Assembly: GCA_023144675.1 (NCBI GenBank)
Contig: JAGLFE010000286.1
Location: 1-5,052 of the forward strand
Origin: Thiomargarita sp.
GTDB lineage: Bacteria > Pseudomonadota > Gammaproteobacteria > Beggiatoales > Beggiatoaceae
DNA length: 5,052 bases
Direction: 5' to 3'
A program made the translations under genes and the position numbers. The notes under the pieces are model-generated. The model was not told where the DNA came from, ran no database searches, and was given only the letters and a program-made list of their open reading frames with translations. Numbering within the stretch: the stretch's first letter is position 1; each line of letters starts with the position of its first letter. Shown here in pieces: positions 4,234-5,052 of the stretch.

Positions 4234-5052
4234 TCGTATGGTTCGGAGAAAAAAGGTTCCGTTATTCGTTCCTTTATTCGTTTAGCTGCATTAAATAAGT
4301 CAATTCGTTCCAGTGCTCCGATTGAATCGCCCGATGTAATTGTGATTTTCCATAGTGCTTTATTGAACCAAAAAATAACGATTGCGGGCATGAAAGCGGG
4401 TGGAACTTTAATTTACAACGGTGCAGAAAATATTGATCCTCCCCTGCTATCTGAATTACCTAAGGATGTAAAAGTAATTCGAGTTAATGCCCAAAAAATT
4501 GCGGTTGAAGAAAAATCTCGACCTAATGCCGTGCTTTTAGGAACATTAACGGCTGCGGTTCCCTTTTTAGATTTTGATACTATTTTGCAAGCTTTTTCCG
4601 ATGAATTTATGCAACGCCATCCTGAAGCAGTAGCTTCTAATGAAAAGGCATTTCGGCGCGGCGCTAAGGAATTTGAAGTATTATCTAATGTGGGTAAAGC
4701 AGAAGGCGATTTACCTATTATGCGTCCTAGTCCAATTTGGGGATATAAAACCGCTCCGATTGGGGGTATTTTGCCGACACCGGGAAATACAGTATCCAAT
4801 GATTTAACAGTTTCCCGCATGGGTTGGATTCCTGTTTTTCATGTAGAAAGTTGTATTCACTGTGCCATGTGCGATATGGTTTGTCCCGATTTTTGTTTAG
4901 TTTGGAAACAGATCGAAAGTGGAGAAGTGCAATTACAAGGCGTGGATTACCGCTATTGTAAAGGTTGTCTCCGTTGTGTTGAAACCTGTCCAACTAAAGC
5001 TTTTACCAAAGAAATTGAACAACCCGGATTAGCTGATAAATTACGTGTAAAA
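4087..5052 (+). CDS. 2-oxoacid:ferredoxin oxidoreductase, fused gamma and delta (ferredoxin) subunit, 3' end outside window
   Basis: The frame is open for 322 codons from ATG 4087 to the window edge. Residues 12-200 form the gamma-type domain of pyruvate/2-oxoacid:acceptor oxidoreductases: FGIRFESIGGLGAHAAGQ (GGxGxH loop at 22-27) and FSSYGSEKKG (48-57), which matches the family's 'SYGPExRGG'. The C-terminal part holds two 4Fe-4S sites, C256-x2-C259-x2-C262-x3-C266-P and C291-x2-C294-x2-C297-x3-C301-P, typical of the delta subunit. The complex oxidises a 2-oxoacid to acyl-CoA with CoA and TPP and passes electrons to ferredoxin in the cytoplasm. The alpha and beta (TPP-binding) subunits are not in the window and should follow downstream. 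The substrate cannot be told from this subunit. The gene is visibly less AT-rich than the accessory genes before it. Its start overlaps the stop of the DUF2442 relic, and its first 49 codons are duplicated at 1408. Confidence 0.85.
   Translation, partial: MNEKVQLPDPNEFFGIRFESIGGLGAHAAGQILATTAVLRMNLNGAHFSSYGSEKKGSVIRSFIRLAALNKSIRSSAPIESPDVIVIFHSALLNQKITIAGMKAGGTLIYNGAENIDPPLLSELPKDVKVIRVNAQKIAVEEKSRPNAVLLGTLTAAVPFLDFDTILQAFSDEFMQRHPEAVASNEKAFRRGAKEFEVLSNVGKAEGDLPIMRPSPIWGYKTAPIGGILPTPGNTVSNDLTVSRMGWIPVFHVESCIHCAMCDMVCPDFCLVWKQIESGEVQLQGVDYRYCKGCLRCVETCPTKAFTKEIEQPGLADKLRVK

Noticed and set aside
4176..4993. Minus-strand open frames opposite the oxidoreductase gene
   Set aside because: The sense strand carries a complete domain order and two 4Fe-4S motifs. 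The antisense frames are composition artefacts.

Overview
The window reads as an AT-rich bacterial accessory region joined to a core metabolic gene. All supported genes lie on the + strand. The gene families (HicB-like antitoxin, HEPN protein, DUF4258 with its small partner, DUF2442, a DNA methyltransferase relic, a DUF726 hydrolase and a 2-oxoacid:ferredoxin oxidoreductase) suggest an anaerobic or sulfur-cycle bacterium such as a Beggiatoa-type gammaproteobacterium, a deltaproteobacterium or a Firmicute. The sequence alone does not settle the phylum.

Layout. 1-160: the C-terminal end of a HicB-family antitoxin-like protein, cut by the window edge. 171-881: a HEPN-like protein, with its Shine-Dalgarno on the preceding stop codon. 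930-1358: an unrecognised acidic 142-aa protein, probably in the same operon. 1393-1554: a broken copy of the first 49 codons of the oxidoreductase gene that appears intact at 4087. 1555-1655: no recognised gene. 1656-1971: a frameshifted DUF4258 gene, overlapping by ATGA an intact 72-codon partner (1968-2186). 2187-2570: mostly decayed DNA with a relic of a DNA methyltransferase C-terminus. 2571-3971: an intact 466-aa protein with an N-terminal zinc ribbon, a Gly/Ala-rich hydrophobic stretch and a DUF726 alpha/beta-hydrolase domain. 3977-4090: a DUF2442 relic that runs into the start of the next gene. 4087-5052 (open at the edge): a gamma-delta fusion subunit of a 2-oxoacid:ferredoxin oxidoreductase.

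The main structural point is a 162-bp direct repeat (1393-1554 and 4072-4233, about 91% identical by eye). It places a broken 5' end of the oxidoreductase gene on the left and the full gene on the right of about 2.5 kb of accessory DNA. Most differences are synonymous. This fits accessory DNA that inserted into the gene while carrying its own replacement 5' end, or a duplication of the gene start followed by decay. The material between the repeats is a graveyard of toxin-antitoxin-type and modification genes with one well-preserved gene, the DUF726 hydrolase.

There is no direct evidence that these genes form one system. The strongest candidates for undescribed function are the DUF726 zinc-ribbon hydrolase and the two-gene unit of HEPN protein plus 142-aa protein. 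No tRNA, rRNA, CRISPR array, integrase or transposase was seen.
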